In this document: piece after piece, positions 53,505-63,353 of the stretch
How positions within the stretch are numbered: position 1 is the first letter of the stretch
Layout: the number at the start of each line of letters is the position of its first letter
From: Bacteroidales bacterium
GTDB lineage: Bacteria > Bacteroidota > Bacteroidia > Bacteroidales > JAADJA01
DNA: 64,000 nucleotides
NCBI GenBank assembly: GCA_021740645.1
Contig: JAIOZL010000019.1
Location: forward strand, 18,333 to 82,332
Reading direction: 5' to 3'
Program-made: the position numbers and the translations under genes
Notes under the pieces: generated by a model
What the model was told of the DNA's origin: nothing
Database searches by the model: none
The model's input: the letters and a program-made list of their open reading frames with translations, nothing else

Positions 53505-53774
53505 ATGCTAAAAGTAGTCATTAATAAATTAGGAGAACAGGACATAAAAAATCGTGGAATTACAAGGTGGCCTATTTGGGAAAAAGAAGTATCCGTTTTC
53601 AAATGGAAATATGACGGAGATGAAGAATGCTTAATTCTTGAGGGAGAGGTAGTGGTTGAAACCGAAGAAGGTTCTTATCACATTATTCCAAGGGATTTCG
53701 TGACATTTAAAAAAGGGCTTGAATGTACATGGAAAATAAAATCAGCCATTAAGAAGCATTATAATTTTCCATAA
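53505..53774 (+). CDS. Small cupin protein (DUF861 type)
   Basis: 89 residues from the ATG at 53505 (MLKVVINKLGEQ); the frame extends 23 codons further but that part is not cupin-like, and a near-consensus TAATTTTA box (around 53477) lies inside it. Core: GITRWPIWEKEVSVFKWKYD, EECLILEGEVVVETEEG, YHIIPRDFVTFKKGLECTW. This is the single-domain cupin of the DUF861/EutQ-like group. Substrate unknown. Confidence 0.85.
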   Translation: MLKVVINKLGEQDIKNRGITRWPIWEKEVSVFKWKYDGDEECLILEGEVVVETEEGSYHIIPRDFVTFKKGLECTWKIKSAIKKHYNFP

Positions 53775-53833
53775 ATAAAACTGTTATTTATAAAGGTAAC
53801 GCATAAAACAAAAAAATAAAGCAGCGATTTGTT

Positions 53834-54772
53834 ATGGATGGAGTTGTTGTAAAATCTACCGGAAGTTGGTATAGTGTAATGAATTTACAGGGTGAGCAAA
53901 TTCAATGCAATCTCAAAGGAAAATTCAGGATGAAGGGAATAAAAACCACTAACCCTGTGGCGGTGGGTGACAAAGTGAGGTATGAATTGAATAAAAATGA
54001 AAAAACGGGTTTGATAAATGAAATTTTTCCCCGCTTCAACTATATTATCAGGAAAGCCACAAAACTTTCTAAAGTCGGCCATATCATCGCCGCAAATATC
54101 GATCAGGCATGTATTATTGTTACCCTGGCCCATCCAAGAACCTCAACTGGTTTTATCGACCGCATCCTGGTAACTACCGAAGCCTATCATATTCCTTCAA
54201 ACATTGTGTTCAATAAATTAGACTTATACGAAAGACCACAATTTGAATTGATGGAAAAACTCACATCCATTTATTCTGATGCAGGATATAAGTGCTTGTC
54301 TTTGTCAGCAAAAACAGGAGAAAATACTGAGGCCTTCATAGAAATGCTGAAAAACAAACAAACATTGGTAACCGGACATTCTGGGGTAGGTAAATCGGCT
54401 TTGATCAATTGCATCCAACCCAGATTAAATTTAAAAACCAAGGATTTATCGGGCTATCACCGTGTGGGCATGCATACCACCACTTTTGCCGAAATGTTTC
54501 CTCTTACATTTGGCGGATTTATAATCGATTCACCCGGAATTAAAGAGTTCGGACTGACAGATTTTTCGCGAAAAGAGATTGCCGAACGATTTCCTGAAAT
54601 GAGGAAATATATGCATCAGTGTAAATTTAATAACTGTTCTCATATTCATGAACCGGAATGTGCTGTTATTGAAGCCCTCAATAAAAATGAAATTCCCATT
54701 TCCCGCTATGAAAATTATTTAAGTATTCTAAATGATGATTACTGGGAGAAAACTGAAAATGATTACCGATAA
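53834..54772 (+). CDS. rsgA: Ribosome small-subunit-dependent GTPase A
   Basis: 312 residues. N-terminal OB-fold (~1-70), circularly permuted GTPase domain with G4 FNKLDLYE, G5 LSAKTGEN, then G1 GHSGVGKSALINC and G3 IDSPGIKEFG, and the C-terminal zinc site CKFNNCSHIHEPEC. Late 30S assembly factor (YjeQ/RsgA). Single gene between the cupin and the CBS protein. Confidence 0.97.
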   Translation: MDGVVVKSTGSWYSVMNLQGEQIQCNLKGKFRMKGIKTTNPVAVGDKVRYELNKNEKTGLINEIFPRFNYIIRKATKLSKVGHIIAANIDQACIIVTLAHPRTSTGFIDRILVTTEAYHIPSNIVFNKLDLYERPQFELMEKLTSIYSDAGYKCLSLSAKTGENTEAFIEMLKNKQTLVTGHSGVGKSALINCIQPRLNLKTKDLSGYHRVGMHTTTFAEMFPLTFGGFIIDSPGIKEFGLTDFSRKEIAERFPEMRKYMHQCKFNNCSHIHEPECAVIEALNKNEIPISRYENYLSILNDDYWEKTENDYR

Positions 54773-54844
54773 ATTCTTTTAGCTTAAACTTTGTTGAATT
54801 AAAAATGTATAAGTTTACATGCTTGAAGATTTTAAAATAGAATT

Positions 54845-55510
54845 ATGATAATTAAAAAGTTTATATCACCTACCCCGCAGCCGGTTAAAATCAGTGAAAC
54901 TGGTTCGGATGCCCTCTATTACATGGATGAAAACAGGTTGGAAAATATTGCGGTTGTAGATAAATCGGTTTTACTCGGATCAATTACCGAAGCAGATGTT
55001 TTTGCTCTGGCTGACCCTGACAAACCTTTAGCAGAAAGTAAACTTTCGCTCAAGAAAGATTTTGTTTATGAACACCAACATATCTACGAGGCTATCAATG
55101 TGATGGCTTCATCTGGCCTGAACCTTTTGCCGGTTGTTAATGAACAGGAAAACTATGTAGGAAATATTCGTTTTAATGACCTGAAAGATTTAATTGCCGA
55201 GTTTTTGTCTGTAAGAAATCCAGGGGCAATTATTGTACTGGAGGTAAACCAAAAGGATTACATCCTATCTCAAATTGCCCAAATTATGGAATCTCAGGAC
55301 TCCAAAATTTTAAGCCTGTCCATTTTCCCTGATCCAGACTCTACAATGATGGATATCACAATTAAAATCAACACGCTCGAAATACAAGCGATAGTGCAAA
55401 CATTTAACCGATATAACTATATTATTAAAGCCACGTATACTGAGGACGAAAAAATGTACGATGATTTGCGGAGCAGGTATGATTTGCTTATGAAATACCT
55501 TAGTATATAA
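54845..55510 (+). CDS. Tandem CBS-domain protein with ACT-like tail
   Basis: 221 residues. Two CBS modules (~1-60 and ~70-125; GSDALYYMDENRLENIAVVD and IYEAINVMASSGLNLLPVVN) followed by an ACT-like fold (~130-221; GAIIVLEVNQKDYILSQIAQIMESQD, MMDITIKINTLEIQAIVQTF). This AcuB-like layout suggests a nucleotide-sensing cytosolic regulator; target unknown. Its stop shares one base with the start of the next gene, so the two are coupled. Confidence 0.85.
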   Translation: MIIKKFISPTPQPVKISETGSDALYYMDENRLENIAVVDKSVLLGSITEADVFALADPDKPLAESKLSLKKDFVYEHQHIYEAINVMASSGLNLLPVVNEQENYVGNIRFNDLKDLIAEFLSVRNPGAIIVLEVNQKDYILSQIAQIMESQDSKILSLSIFPDPDSTMMDITIKINTLEIQAIVQTFNRYNYIIKATYTEDEKMYDDLRSRYDLLMKYLSI

Positions 55511-56943
55511 TGATTAAATTTATCACGAATAAATTCTGGTTTAATTTCATCTTTCTTTTATCAGCAGTAGTATCCTACAATTTAAGTTCCGGGCAGGATA
55601 CTGGCATTTTGGATTATGTTGTCGTTCGTGATATTACTTTTAAAGGAAATAAAATTACCAGAGAACGGATTATTCAACGTGAGTTACTTTTTAAAAAATC
55701 AGATACTATTCCAACCCCTGATTTGGAAGAAAAATTGCAACAAAGCCAAAAAAACCTGATGAATACTTCCCTGTTCAATTTTGTAACAGTCGAAGCAACA
55801 CCCGTGGAAGGAATGCAAAATCAAGTGGATATAAATATTGATTTTCTTGAAAGGTGGTATATTTGGCCGGTACCCCTGCTTGAATTTGCTGACAGGAATT
55901 TTAATGAGTGGCTTAAAAAGAAAGATTGGACTCGCTTAAATTACGGGATGTTCTTAACCTGGAACAATTTCAGGGGAAGACGTGAAAAACTCGTAGTTTT
56001 TACACGCTTAGGATACGATCAAAAATATCAGCTTGGGTATCAGATTCCGTATGTCAACCGCAAACAGACCATTGGATTGGGATTTGCCGGAGGCTTCTCG
56101 CAAAATCACGAAATACCTTATAATTCTTACGACAATAAAGAAGTTTATTATAAAGATGAGAACCAACAGGTAAGGAGGGAAGTTTATGCATACTCAGAGC
56201 TATACTATCGCAAAGGAATCCATAATAAACACTGGTTAAAGCTTATTTATAACGATTTGGAAGTGGATGATTCAATAACGATAAAAAATTCTAATTACAT
56301 GTTCGGGACTGGAAACCGAAATCAATATCTTACTTTTTATTATCAATTCAGGAGCGACTTTAGAGATTACACCCAATATCCCCTTAAAGGATATTATTTC
56401 GATGTGGAGTTAGATAAAAAAGGATTGGGAGCTATTAGTTCCTCCAAGGTAAATTCGATGTTTGTAAAAGCCAACTATCGAAAGTATTTTCATTTAAAAG
56501 GAAAGTTTTTTTGGGCCTCTGGCTTTACCGCTAAAGTTTCACCTTTTTGGCAACAACCCTACTATTATATTAGAGGACTAGGCTATGGAAGAGAATTTGT
56601 AAGAGGATACGAATATTATGTAATTGATGCTCAACATTACGGAGTGCTAAAAAACAATTTAAAATTTGAATTAGTCTCTCAACGAGTACAGGAATTCAAA
56701 TTTATTCCTTCTGATAAATTCAATAAATTATATTACGCCTTTTATTTAAATGTATTCGCTGATTTTGGATATGGATTCGACAACCGCAACAATGTATACA
56801 ATCCCTTATCCAATCAATTACTTCCAGGATATGGCATTGGACTCGATTTTGTAACTTATTATGATTTTGTTTTCAGGCTTGAATACTCTTTTAATAAAAT
56901 GGGTGAATCAGGATTTTTCATACATTTTATGCCTTCCATTTAA
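55510..56943 (+). CDS. POTRA plus outer-membrane barrel protein (Omp85-like)
   Basis: 477 residues. Signal peptide (cleavage near SGQ, ~30). One POTRA-like domain (~37-115; VVRDITFKGNKITRERIIQREL, NLMNTSLFNFVTVEA), then strands rich in Tyr/Phe typical of a beta-barrel, with YYIRGLGYGREFVRGYEYY resembling the conserved Omp85 lid-loop region (RGY form). Much shorter than BamA (one POTRA rather than five), so it is probably a surface-protein or lipid transport/assembly accessory. Coupled to the CBS-domain gene. Confidence 0.8.
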   Translation: MIKFITNKFWFNFIFLLSAVVSYNLSSGQDTGILDYVVVRDITFKGNKITRERIIQRELLFKKSDTIPTPDLEEKLQQSQKNLMNTSLFNFVTVEATPVEGMQNQVDINIDFLERWYIWPVPLLEFADRNFNEWLKKKDWTRLNYGMFLTWNNFRGRREKLVVFTRLGYDQKYQLGYQIPYVNRKQTIGLGFAGGFSQNHEIPYNSYDNKEVYYKDENQQVRREVYAYSELYYRKGIHNKHWLKLIYNDLEVDDSITIKNSNYMFGTGNRNQYLTFYYQFRSDFRDYTQYPLKGYYFDVELDKKGLGAISSSKVNSMFVKANYRKYFHLKGKFFWASGFTAKVSPFWQQPYYYIRGLGYGREFVRGYEYYVIDAQHYGVLKNNLKFELVSQRVQEFKFIPSDKFNKLYYAFYLNVFADFGYGFDNRNNVYNPLSNQLLPGYGIGLDFVTYYDFVFRLEYSFNKMGESGFFIHFMPSI

Positions 56944-56980
56944 ACAAATGATTCAAATCAAAATATTTATTACCAATTAT

Positions 56981-57010
56981 TTGTTAATTAAAATTATTGT
57001 ACTAATTTTG
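56981..57010 (+). promoter_or_regulatory. rpsO promoter
   Basis: TTG (56981-56983) and TAATTTTG (57003-57010) 19 bases apart, followed by CAGCCC. Near-ideal housekeeping promoter, leaving a ~30-base leader before the ATG at 57048. Confidence 0.75.
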
Positions 57011-57047
57011 CAGCCCTAAAAATTCAACGTAGAATAATATATAGTAT

Positions 57048-57317
57048 ATGTACCTTACAGCTGAAAAGAAAAAGGATTTTTTCAAAGAATATGGGAAGTC
57101 AGAATTTGACACAGGCTCAACAGAAGGACAGGTTGCATTGTTTTCATTCAGGATCAAGCACCTTACAGAACATCTGAAAATAAATAGGAAAGACCATAAA
57201 ACAGAAAGGTCACTTATTTTGTTAGTAGGTAAAAGAAGGAAACTTCTGGATTATTTGAAGAAAAAAGACATTGAAAGATACCGGGCAATCATTAAGAAAC
57301 TCGGATTAAGAAAATAA
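57048..57317 (+). CDS. rpsO: 30S ribosomal protein S15
   Basis: 89 residues, standard. Binds 16S rRNA helix 22 in early assembly. [51 protein letters not shown] and [12 protein letters not shown] are diagnostic. Followed by a terminator and pnp, the conserved rpsO-pnp order. Confidence 0.98.
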   Translation: MYLTAEKKKDFFKEYGKSEFDTGSTEGQVALFSFRIKHLTEHLKINRKDHKTERSLILLVGKRRKLLDYLKKKDIERYRAIIKKLGLRK

Positions 57318-57330
57318 AAGAGACAGACAA

Positions 57331-57359
57331 AAAAAAGGCAATTCTTAATTGCCTTTTTT
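57331..57359 (+). terminator. rpsO terminator
   Basis: Arms GGCAATT (57337-57343) and AATTGCC (57347-57353) between A6 and T6 runs. It lies between rpsO and pnp, so it would attenuate read-through into pnp. Confidence 0.85.
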
Positions 57360-57379
57360 CGTATTTAACAAAATAACTA

Positions 57380-59512
57380 ATGAGTAAATCTGGAATAACA
57401 AAATCATTTAACCTGGCAGATGGCCGGGAAATATCAATTGAAACCGGGAAATTGGCTACGCAAGCCGATGGATCCGTTGTTGTTAAAATGGGTGATACAA
57501 TGTTGCTGGCCACCGTGGTTTCAGCAAAAGAACCCCGTGAAAATATCGACTTCCTGCCATTATCAGTCGACTATCAGGAGAAATATGCCGCTACCGGACG
57601 TTTTCCGGGTGGCTTTTTCAAACGTGAAGCAAGGCCTTCAGAGTACGAAATATTAATTGCCCGCCTGGTTGACAGGGCACTGCGTCCGCTTTTCCCAGGC
57701 GATTACCATGCTGAGACACAAGTATTAATTTCACTTATCTCTGCTGATAAAGATATTATGCCTGATGCACTGGCAGCTTTAGCGGCTTCTTCGGCATTAA
57801 GCGTTTCTAATATTCCTTTCGGAGGGCCTATATCTGAAGTTCGGGTGGGACGTAAAGATGGGAAATTGGTCATCAATCCTGCCGTTTCAGAATTAAGCGA
57901 TCTTGACCTCGATATTATGGTTGCTGCTACTATGGATAATATTATGATGGTAGAGGGAGAAATGAAGGAAATATGTGAGGGAGACATGCTTGAGGCATTA
58001 AAATTTGCACATGAAGCGATTAAAATTCAATGCCAGGCACAGCTTGATCTGGCTGAAATGGTGGAAGGTGCCAAAGAAAAAAGGGAATATTCTCATGAAG
58101 AAAATGATGAGGAATTAAAAGACAAGGTTTGGAAAAAAACCTATGATAAAGTTTACAGTATAGCGAAACAAGGTTCGGCCAAGCACAAAAGACAAGAAGA
58201 TTTTGAAGCAATTAAAGAAGAGTTTAAAGCAAACTTTTCAGAAGAAGAACTTGAAACGAAAGGTTTACTTATCGATCGCTATTATCATGATGTAGAGAAA
58301 GAAGCAATGCGGAGGATGATCTTAGACGAAAGTATAAGACTTGATGGAAGAGCACTTGATGAAATACGACCTATTTGGTCGGAAGTAGATTATCTGCCTG
58401 CTGTGCATGGTTCAGCAATTTTCACCAGGGGCGAAACCCAATCATTATCCACGGTTACACTTGGAACAAAATTAGACGAACAGACCATTGATGGGGCTGT
58501 AATATTAGGAAAAAGCAATTTTATTCTTCATTATAATTTCCCCCCGTTTTCAACCGGGGAAGCACGTATGATGAGAGGGACCGGCCGTCGCGAAATAGGA
58601 CATGGAAACCTTGCCTTGAGAGCCTTAAAATTTGTTCTTCCTACGGGAGAAGATAATCCCTATACCGTGCGTATTGTTTCAGATATCCTTGAATCGAATG
58701 GTTCATCATCCATGGCTACAGTTTGTGCTGGGACACTAGCTTTAATGGATGCAGGTGTTAAAATTACTAAGCCTGTATCTGGAATCGCAATGGGCTTGAT
58801 TACCGATGCTAATGGGAGTAAATTTTCTATCCTGTCTGACATACTTGGAGATGAAGACCATTTAGGTGACATGGATTTTAAAGTAACCGGTACCCGCGAC
58901 GGCATTACCGCCTGCCAAATGGATATAAAAGTGGACGGACTATCGTATGAGATCCTGTCGAAAGCTTTGGAGCAAGCAAAGCATGGGCGACTTCATATTC
59001 TAAATGAAATGGAGAAAACAATTAGCCAGCCCCGCGAAGATTATAAGCCTCATGTTCCACGTATTGAAAAAATTACTGTACCGAAAGAATTTATTGGGGC
59101 TATTATTGGTCCAGGTGGAAAAGTAATACAGGAAATACAGAAAGAAACGAATAGTACTATTGTTATTGAAGAGGTGGGTAATTTTGGTATTGTGGATATT
59201 GTAACTACTGATAAAGAATCTGCAGAAGCAGCCAGAGCAAGGATTAAAGCAATTATTGCTGTGCCTGAAGTAGGTGAGGTGTATCTTGGAACCGTTAAAA
59301 ACATAACTACTTTTGGCGCATTTGTCGAAATTATTCCTGGCAAGGAAGGCCTTTTGCATATTTCAGAAATTGACTGGAAACATATTAAAGAAGTAGAAAG
59401 TGTTCTTAAAACTGGTGATAAGGTGAAAGTTAAGTTACTTGATATTGATAGTAAAACAGGAAAGTTGAAACTTTCAAGAAAAGTTCTACTGCCTAAACCC
59501 GAGCAGAATTAA
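57380..59512 (+). CDS. pnp: Polynucleotide phosphorylase
   Basis: 710 residues. 3'-5' exoribonuclease that uses phosphate. Two RNase PH-like domains (~1-215 and ~325-545) linked by a helical domain; the second has the catalytic region [29 protein letters not shown] and [21 protein letters not shown]. Then a KH domain ([20 protein letters not shown]) and an S1 domain ([20 protein letters not shown] to [11 protein letters not shown]). Only 20 bases after the rpsO terminator. Confidence 0.98.
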   Translation: MSKSGITKSFNLADGREISIETGKLATQADGSVVVKMGDTMLLATVVSAKEPRENIDFLPLSVDYQEKYAATGRFPGGFFKREARPSEYEILIARLVDRALRPLFPGDYHAETQVLISLISADKDIMPDALAALAASSALSVSNIPFGGPISEVRVGRKDGKLVINPAVSELSDLDLDIMVAATMDNIMMVEGEMKEICEGDMLEALKFAHEAIKIQCQAQLDLAEMVEGAKEKREYSHEENDEELKDKVWKKTYDKVYSIAKQGSAKHKRQEDFEAIKEEFKANFSEEELETKGLLIDRYYHDVEKEAMRRMILDESIRLDGRALDEIRPIWSEVDYLPAVHGSAIFTRGETQSLSTVTLGTKLDEQTIDGAVILGKSNFILHYNFPPFSTGEARMMRGTGRREIGHGNLALRALKFVLPTGEDNPYTVRIVSDILESNGSSSMATVCAGTLALMDAGVKITKPVSGIAMGLITDANGSKFSILSDILGDEDHLGDMDFKVTGTRDGITACQMDIKVDGLSYEILSKALEQAKHGRLHILNEMEKTISQPREDYKPHVPRIEKITVPKEFIGAIIGPGGKVIQEIQKETNSTIVIEEVGNFGIVDIVTTDKESAEAARARIKAIIAVPEVGEVYLGTVKNITTFGAFVEIIPGKEGLLHISEIDWKHIKEVESVLKTGDKVKVKLLDIDSKTGKLKLSRKVLLPKPEQN

Positions 59513-59546
59513 TTTCTGAAACATTAAGATTTTACATTCGTAAAAT

Positions 59547-59585
59547 ATCCCGAATACAGTTTACCATTGTGTATTCGGGATTTTT
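59547..59585 (+). terminator. pnp terminator
   Basis: Perfect 12-bp arms ATCCCGAATACA and TGTATTCGGGAT with an 11-base loop and a following T-run. Confidence 0.88.
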
Positions 59586-59640
59586 ATTTATAAAAAATCA
59601 ACGAAGACATTCTAGGTGATATTTTAATATATGTAAAAGA

Positions 59641-60504
59641 ATGAGGCAGTTAAAAATTATAAAACAGGTTACTAACCGCGATACAGCTTCGCTGGAAAAA
59701 TATTTACAGGAAATTGGTAAAGTTGACCTGATTACTGCCGAAGAAGAAGTTGCCCTGGCACAAAAGATAAAACAAGGAGACCAATTAGCACTTGAAAAGC
59801 TTACAAAAGCTAATCTGAGGTTTGTGGTATCAGTCTCAAAACAATATCAAAATCAAGGGTTGAGCCTCCAGGATTTAATAAATGAAGGTAACCTCGGGTT
59901 AATAAAAGCAGCACAAAGGTTTGATGAAACCAGAGGATTTAAGTTTATATCCTATGCCGTATGGTGGATTCGCCAATCCATTATGCAGGCCCTGGCTGAA
60001 CAATCAAGAATTGTGAGATTACCACTTAACAGGATTGGATCCCTCAACAAAATCAACCGGGCATATGCTCAACTTGAACAGGAGTACGAAAGAGAGCCTA
60101 ATTCAAAAGAAATAGCTGAAATGCTTGAGGTGGATGAAGATGAAATTAAAACTTCAATCAGAAATAATGGCAGGCATATATCCATGGATGCTCCCCTAAT
60201 TACTGACGAAGAAAACAGTCTCTATGATGTAATAAGTAGCGAGAATGCACCTAATCCTGACAAAGAGCTTATCTACGATTCGCTTAAAATAGAAATTGAG
60301 CGTGCCATCTCTACCTTAACCGTCAGGGAAGCCGATGTACTAAGATTATATTTTGGTCTAAACAGGAGAGTACCCTATTCACTGGATGAAATAGCTGAGA
60401 AATATGAGCTCTCAAGGGAAAGAGTCAGGCAAATAAAAGAAAGAGCTATTCGAAGATTAAAACAAACTTCAAGGTCAAATTTATTGAAAGCCTATCTTGG
60501 CTAA
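59641..60504 (+). CDS. rpoD: Primary sigma factor (sigma-ABfr type RpoD)
   Basis: 287 residues, the short form of Bacteroidota primary sigma without region 1.1 or the long non-conserved insert. Region 1.2 [21 protein letters not shown]; region 2 [48 protein letters not shown]; region 3 [18 protein letters not shown]; region 4 [16 protein letters not shown] and [20 protein letters not shown]. It reads the -33/-7 (TTG / TAnnTTTG) promoters seen throughout this window. Confidence 0.98.
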   Translation: MRQLKIIKQVTNRDTASLEKYLQEIGKVDLITAEEEVALAQKIKQGDQLALEKLTKANLRFVVSVSKQYQNQGLSLQDLINEGNLGLIKAAQRFDETRGFKFISYAVWWIRQSIMQALAEQSRIVRLPLNRIGSLNKINRAYAQLEQEYEREPNSKEIAEMLEVDEDEIKTSIRNNGRHISMDAPLITDEENSLYDVISSENAPNPDKELIYDSLKIEIERAISTLTVREADVLRLYFGLNRRVPYSLDEIAEKYELSRERVRQIKERAIRRLKQTSRSNLLKAYLG

Positions 60505-60505
60505 A

Positions 60506-60663
60506 CTATTATAATAGGCAAGTTATTGCTTAGTTATTTAAAGGAAGAAGAGTTAACTGTTGTTCTTTTATAATTTTCTTTTTTTGTTCCCCCGATTATA
60601 ATTTGTTAAACTATAATAAACATTATAGTATCCATCAGGTTTTTAATATTATTCCTACTTTTG
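60506..60663 (+). promoter_or_regulatory. rpe promoter with two AT palindromes upstream
   Basis: TACTTTTG (60656-60663) is the -7 element, 17 bases before the rpe ATG. Upstream there are a perfect inverted repeat ACTATAAT-4-ATTATAGT (60610-60629) and a related 12-base palindrome CTATTATAATAG (60506-60517). Confidence 0.5.
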
Positions 60664-60680
60664 CCTAAATTTCTTATAAG

Positions 60681-61331
60681 ATGAAACGATTAATCGCCCC
60701 TTCCCTTTTATCTGCTAATTTTGGAAAACTCCATGAAGAAATTGAAATGATTAATAAAAGTGAGGCTGATTGGTTTCATATTGATGTTATGGATGGGGTT
60801 TTTGTACCAAATATCTCCTTTGGATTCCCGATTATAAAGTTTATAAAAAAGTCAGCAAAAAAACCATTGGATGTTCATTTGATGATTGTTGATCCCCAGC
60901 GGTATATAAAAGAGTTTAAAGATGTTGGGGCAAATATACTTAGCGTACATTATGAAGCATGTACACATTTACATCGCACCATTGCTGCTATTAATGAATT
61001 AGGAATGCAGGCAGGTGTTGTTATAAACCCTCATACATCAGTAAATTTGTTGGATGATATCTTGTCCGATGTTAATATGGTTTTAATTATGTCAGTTAAT
61101 CCCGGATATGGAGGACAAAAGTTTATTGAAAATACCTTTACTAAAATAGATCGATTAAAATCCAAAATCATTCAGAAGAATACAAACACCTTAATTGAAA
61201 TAGATGGAGGGGTTGACTTAATAAATGCATCAAAGCTTTTTGAAGTTGGGGCCGATGTTTTAGTAGCAGGCAACACAGTATTTTCTTCAAAAAATCCTGC
61301 AGAAACAATATCACAGCTTAAAAATATTTAA
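60681..61331 (+). CDS. rpe: Ribulose-phosphate 3-epimerase
   Basis: 216 residues. Interconverts ribulose-5-P and xylulose-5-P (pentose phosphate pathway). Metal/active-site motifs: IAPSLLSANFGKL, WFHIDVMDGVFVPNISFG, LDVHLMIVDP, LIMSVNPGYGGQKF and IEIDGGVDLINAS. Standard length for a TIM barrel of this family. Followed 11 bases later by pepD. Confidence 0.98.
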   Translation: MKRLIAPSLLSANFGKLHEEIEMINKSEADWFHIDVMDGVFVPNISFGFPIIKFIKKSAKKPLDVHLMIVDPQRYIKEFKDVGANILSVHYEACTHLHRTIAAINELGMQAGVVINPHTSVNLLDDILSDVNMVLIMSVNPGYGGQKFIENTFTKIDRLKSKIIQKNTNTLIEIDGGVDLINASKLFEVGADVLVAGNTVFSSKNPAETISQLKNI

Positions 61332-61342
61332 ATTAAATTTCC

Positions 61343-62806
61343 ATGAGCAAAGAACTATTATCATTAAAACCCGCAAGACTTTGGTATTATTTCACTGAAA
61401 TATTAAAAATTCCAAGACCTTCTAAGAAAGAAGAAAAAATAATATCCTATTTACTCGATTTCGGTAAAAAACACAAATTGGAAACGATACAGGATGAAGT
61501 TGGGAATATTCTTATCAGGAAACAAGCTACGTCAGGAATGGAAAACAGAAAAGTTGTCACCCTCCAAAGCCACATGGATATGGTTTGTGAAAAAAACAGC
61601 GATAAGGTTTTCGATTTCGATAATGATCCTATAGAGGCCTGGATAGATAATGAATGGGTGAAAGCCAAAGGAACAACTCTTGGTGCTGATGATGGAATAG
61701 GTATTGCAGCACAGTTAGCTTTACTAGAGTCGGATTCGACCAGTCATGGACCAATTGAGTGTTTATTTACAGTTGATGAAGAAACAGGTTTGACTGGCGC
61801 ATTTGGGCTTAAACCAGGCTTTTTGAAAGGAGAAATCCTCCTCAACCTCGACTCTGAAGATGATGGGCAATTATTTATTGGATGTGCTGGAGGTAAAGAC
61901 ACTGTGGCCACACTTCAATTCTCATTTGAAAACTCTAAGCAGGAATCTACCTCTTACAGTTTGAGTATTTCGGGTTTGCTCGGTGGCCATTCAGGTGATG
62001 ATATACAAAGGGGAAGAGGCAATGCGAATAAAATTCTCAATAGAATGTTATGGTATGCCGGAAAGAACCATGGTTTAAGATTAACTGAATTTAATGGAGG
62101 TAATCTGAGAAATGCAATTGCCCGCGAAGCTTATGCATTGGTTACTATACCGAGCGAAAATATTGCCCCATTTGAAACTTATATTTCCTCAATTAGCAAA
62201 TTAATTAAGGCAGAATTTAAAATTACAGAACCAGATTTAGAGATTAATCTAAGTAGAATTGATTCGCTTGAAAAAGTGATTGACAAATCATCCCAGGACA
62301 AACTGTTAAATGCTCTTTATTCCTGTCCACATGGCGTTATTGCCTGGTCGGCAGAAATTGAAAACTTCGTGGAAACTTCCACGAACCTCGCATCTGTAAA
62401 GTTTTCCGATAGCAAAATTGAAATTACAACAAGCCAGCGGAGTTCCGTTGAATCTGCTAAAGATGACATTGGGAATATGGTAGCCAGTGTTTTTAATCTT
62501 ATAAACGCAGATGTAATGCATACTGATGGATATCCAGGGTGGAAACCTAACCCGGATTCTGAAATCGTTGCACTAACATCCGCTCTCTATAGGAAACTAT
62601 TTAATATGGATCCGGAAGTATTAGCAATACATGCCGGCTTGGAATGTGGTTTAATTGGAGATGTATATCCAAATATGGACATGATTTCATACGGTCCGAC
62701 AATAAAGGGAGCACATTCTCCTGATGAAAGATTAAAAATAGACACTGTAAAGAAGTTTTGGGATCTTACTATTGAGGTATTAAAAAACATTCCAGAAAAA
62801 AAATAG
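61343..62806 (+). CDS. pepD: Cytosol non-specific dipeptidase (aminoacyl-histidine dipeptidase, M20)
   Basis: 487 residues. M20-type metallopeptidase with ligands in LQSHMDMVCEK (His), LGADDGIGIAA (bridging Asp), DEETGLTGA (catalytic Glu then ligand) and LNLDSEDDG. The middle ~200 residues form the lid/dimerisation domain (SGLLGGHSGDDIQRGRGNAN). Conserved C-terminus HAGLECGLIG and GPTIKGAHSPDERL (ligand His). It hydrolyses diverse dipeptides. Last gene before the rRNA operon. Confidence 0.97.
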   Translation: MSKELLSLKPARLWYYFTEILKIPRPSKKEEKIISYLLDFGKKHKLETIQDEVGNILIRKQATSGMENRKVVTLQSHMDMVCEKNSDKVFDFDNDPIEAWIDNEWVKAKGTTLGADDGIGIAAQLALLESDSTSHGPIECLFTVDEETGLTGAFGLKPGFLKGEILLNLDSEDDGQLFIGCAGGKDTVATLQFSFENSKQESTSYSLSISGLLGGHSGDDIQRGRGNANKILNRMLWYAGKNHGLRLTEFNGGNLRNAIAREAYALVTIPSENIAPFETYISSISKLIKAEFKITEPDLEINLSRIDSLEKVIDKSSQDKLLNALYSCPHGVIAWSAEIENFVETSTNLASVKFSDSKIEITTSQRSSVESAKDDIGNMVASVFNLINADVMHTDGYPGWKPNPDSEIVALTSALYRKLFNMDPEVLAIHAGLECGLIGDVYPNMDMISYGPTIKGAHSPDERLKIDTVKKFWDLTIEVLKNIPEKK

Positions 62807-63042
62807 CAGACAAATAAAGTCAACTTTAACTTTACTTTTTAAAATAAGTTAAAAAAAGAAAAAACCTTTGAGGAATTTTTACCTAAAAAAAGGATTTCTT
62901 TTACTGCTATTGGAGGAAGAATATTCAATAAAATAGTAGTTTATAACGAAGAAGATCCGACCGGAAATATTCAAAACCAATCACTTAAAAAAAATATTAA
63001 AAAAAAGAAGATTATTGTTTGTTTATTAAAAATATTAATCTC
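62807..63042. other. Gap between pepD and the rRNA promoters
   Basis: AT-rich. An open frame of 75 codons (62843-63070) runs without any ATG, GTG or TTG start, and reads protein-like for the middle ~35 codons (for example ISFTAIGGRIFNKIVVYN). Otherwise nothing recognised. Confidence 0.4.
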
Positions 63043-63050
63043 TATCTTTG
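63043..63050 (+). promoter_or_regulatory. rRNA operon promoter P1, -7 element
   Basis: TATCTTTG followed by CACCCG; upstream TTG-rich region gives a plausible -33. A possible boxA-like TAGTTCTTTAAAAAA follows at about 63068. Confidence 0.7.
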
Positions 63051-63096
63051 CACCCGCTTTAAACGAATAGTTCTTTAAAAAATCTGGAAATAAATG

Positions 63097-63126
63097 TTGA
63101 CTTAAAAAACATTTATAGTATCTTTG
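63097..63126 (+). promoter_or_regulatory. rRNA operon promoter P2
   Basis: TTGAC (63097-63101) and TATCTTTG (63119-63126), followed by CAGTCC. Confidence 0.75.
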
Positions 63127-63174
63127 CAGTCCTTTTTAAGTCAAGAAAAATTTGAAAAATATTTTACTTTTTTC

Positions 63175-63204
63175 TTGGTGAATAAAAAAAAGATTGTAAT
63201 TTTG
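63175..63204 (+). promoter_or_regulatory. rRNA operon promoter P3
   Basis: TTGG (63175-63178) and TAATTTTG (63197-63204) followed by CAGCCC. A second boxA-like TAGTTCTTTGAAAAAAC lies just downstream at about 63242. Confidence 0.75.
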
Positions 63205-63353
63205 CAGCCCGTTTGAAAAAACGAAAGTAAAAAAGCAAATATAGTTCTTTGAAAAAACTGAAGAAAAGCCTAGTAGCAAATATCCATTCCACGTTTTGGA
63301 TTTATTCAAAACAGAATGAGAATTAGATCTTGAGACATTTAAAATTTTTATTA

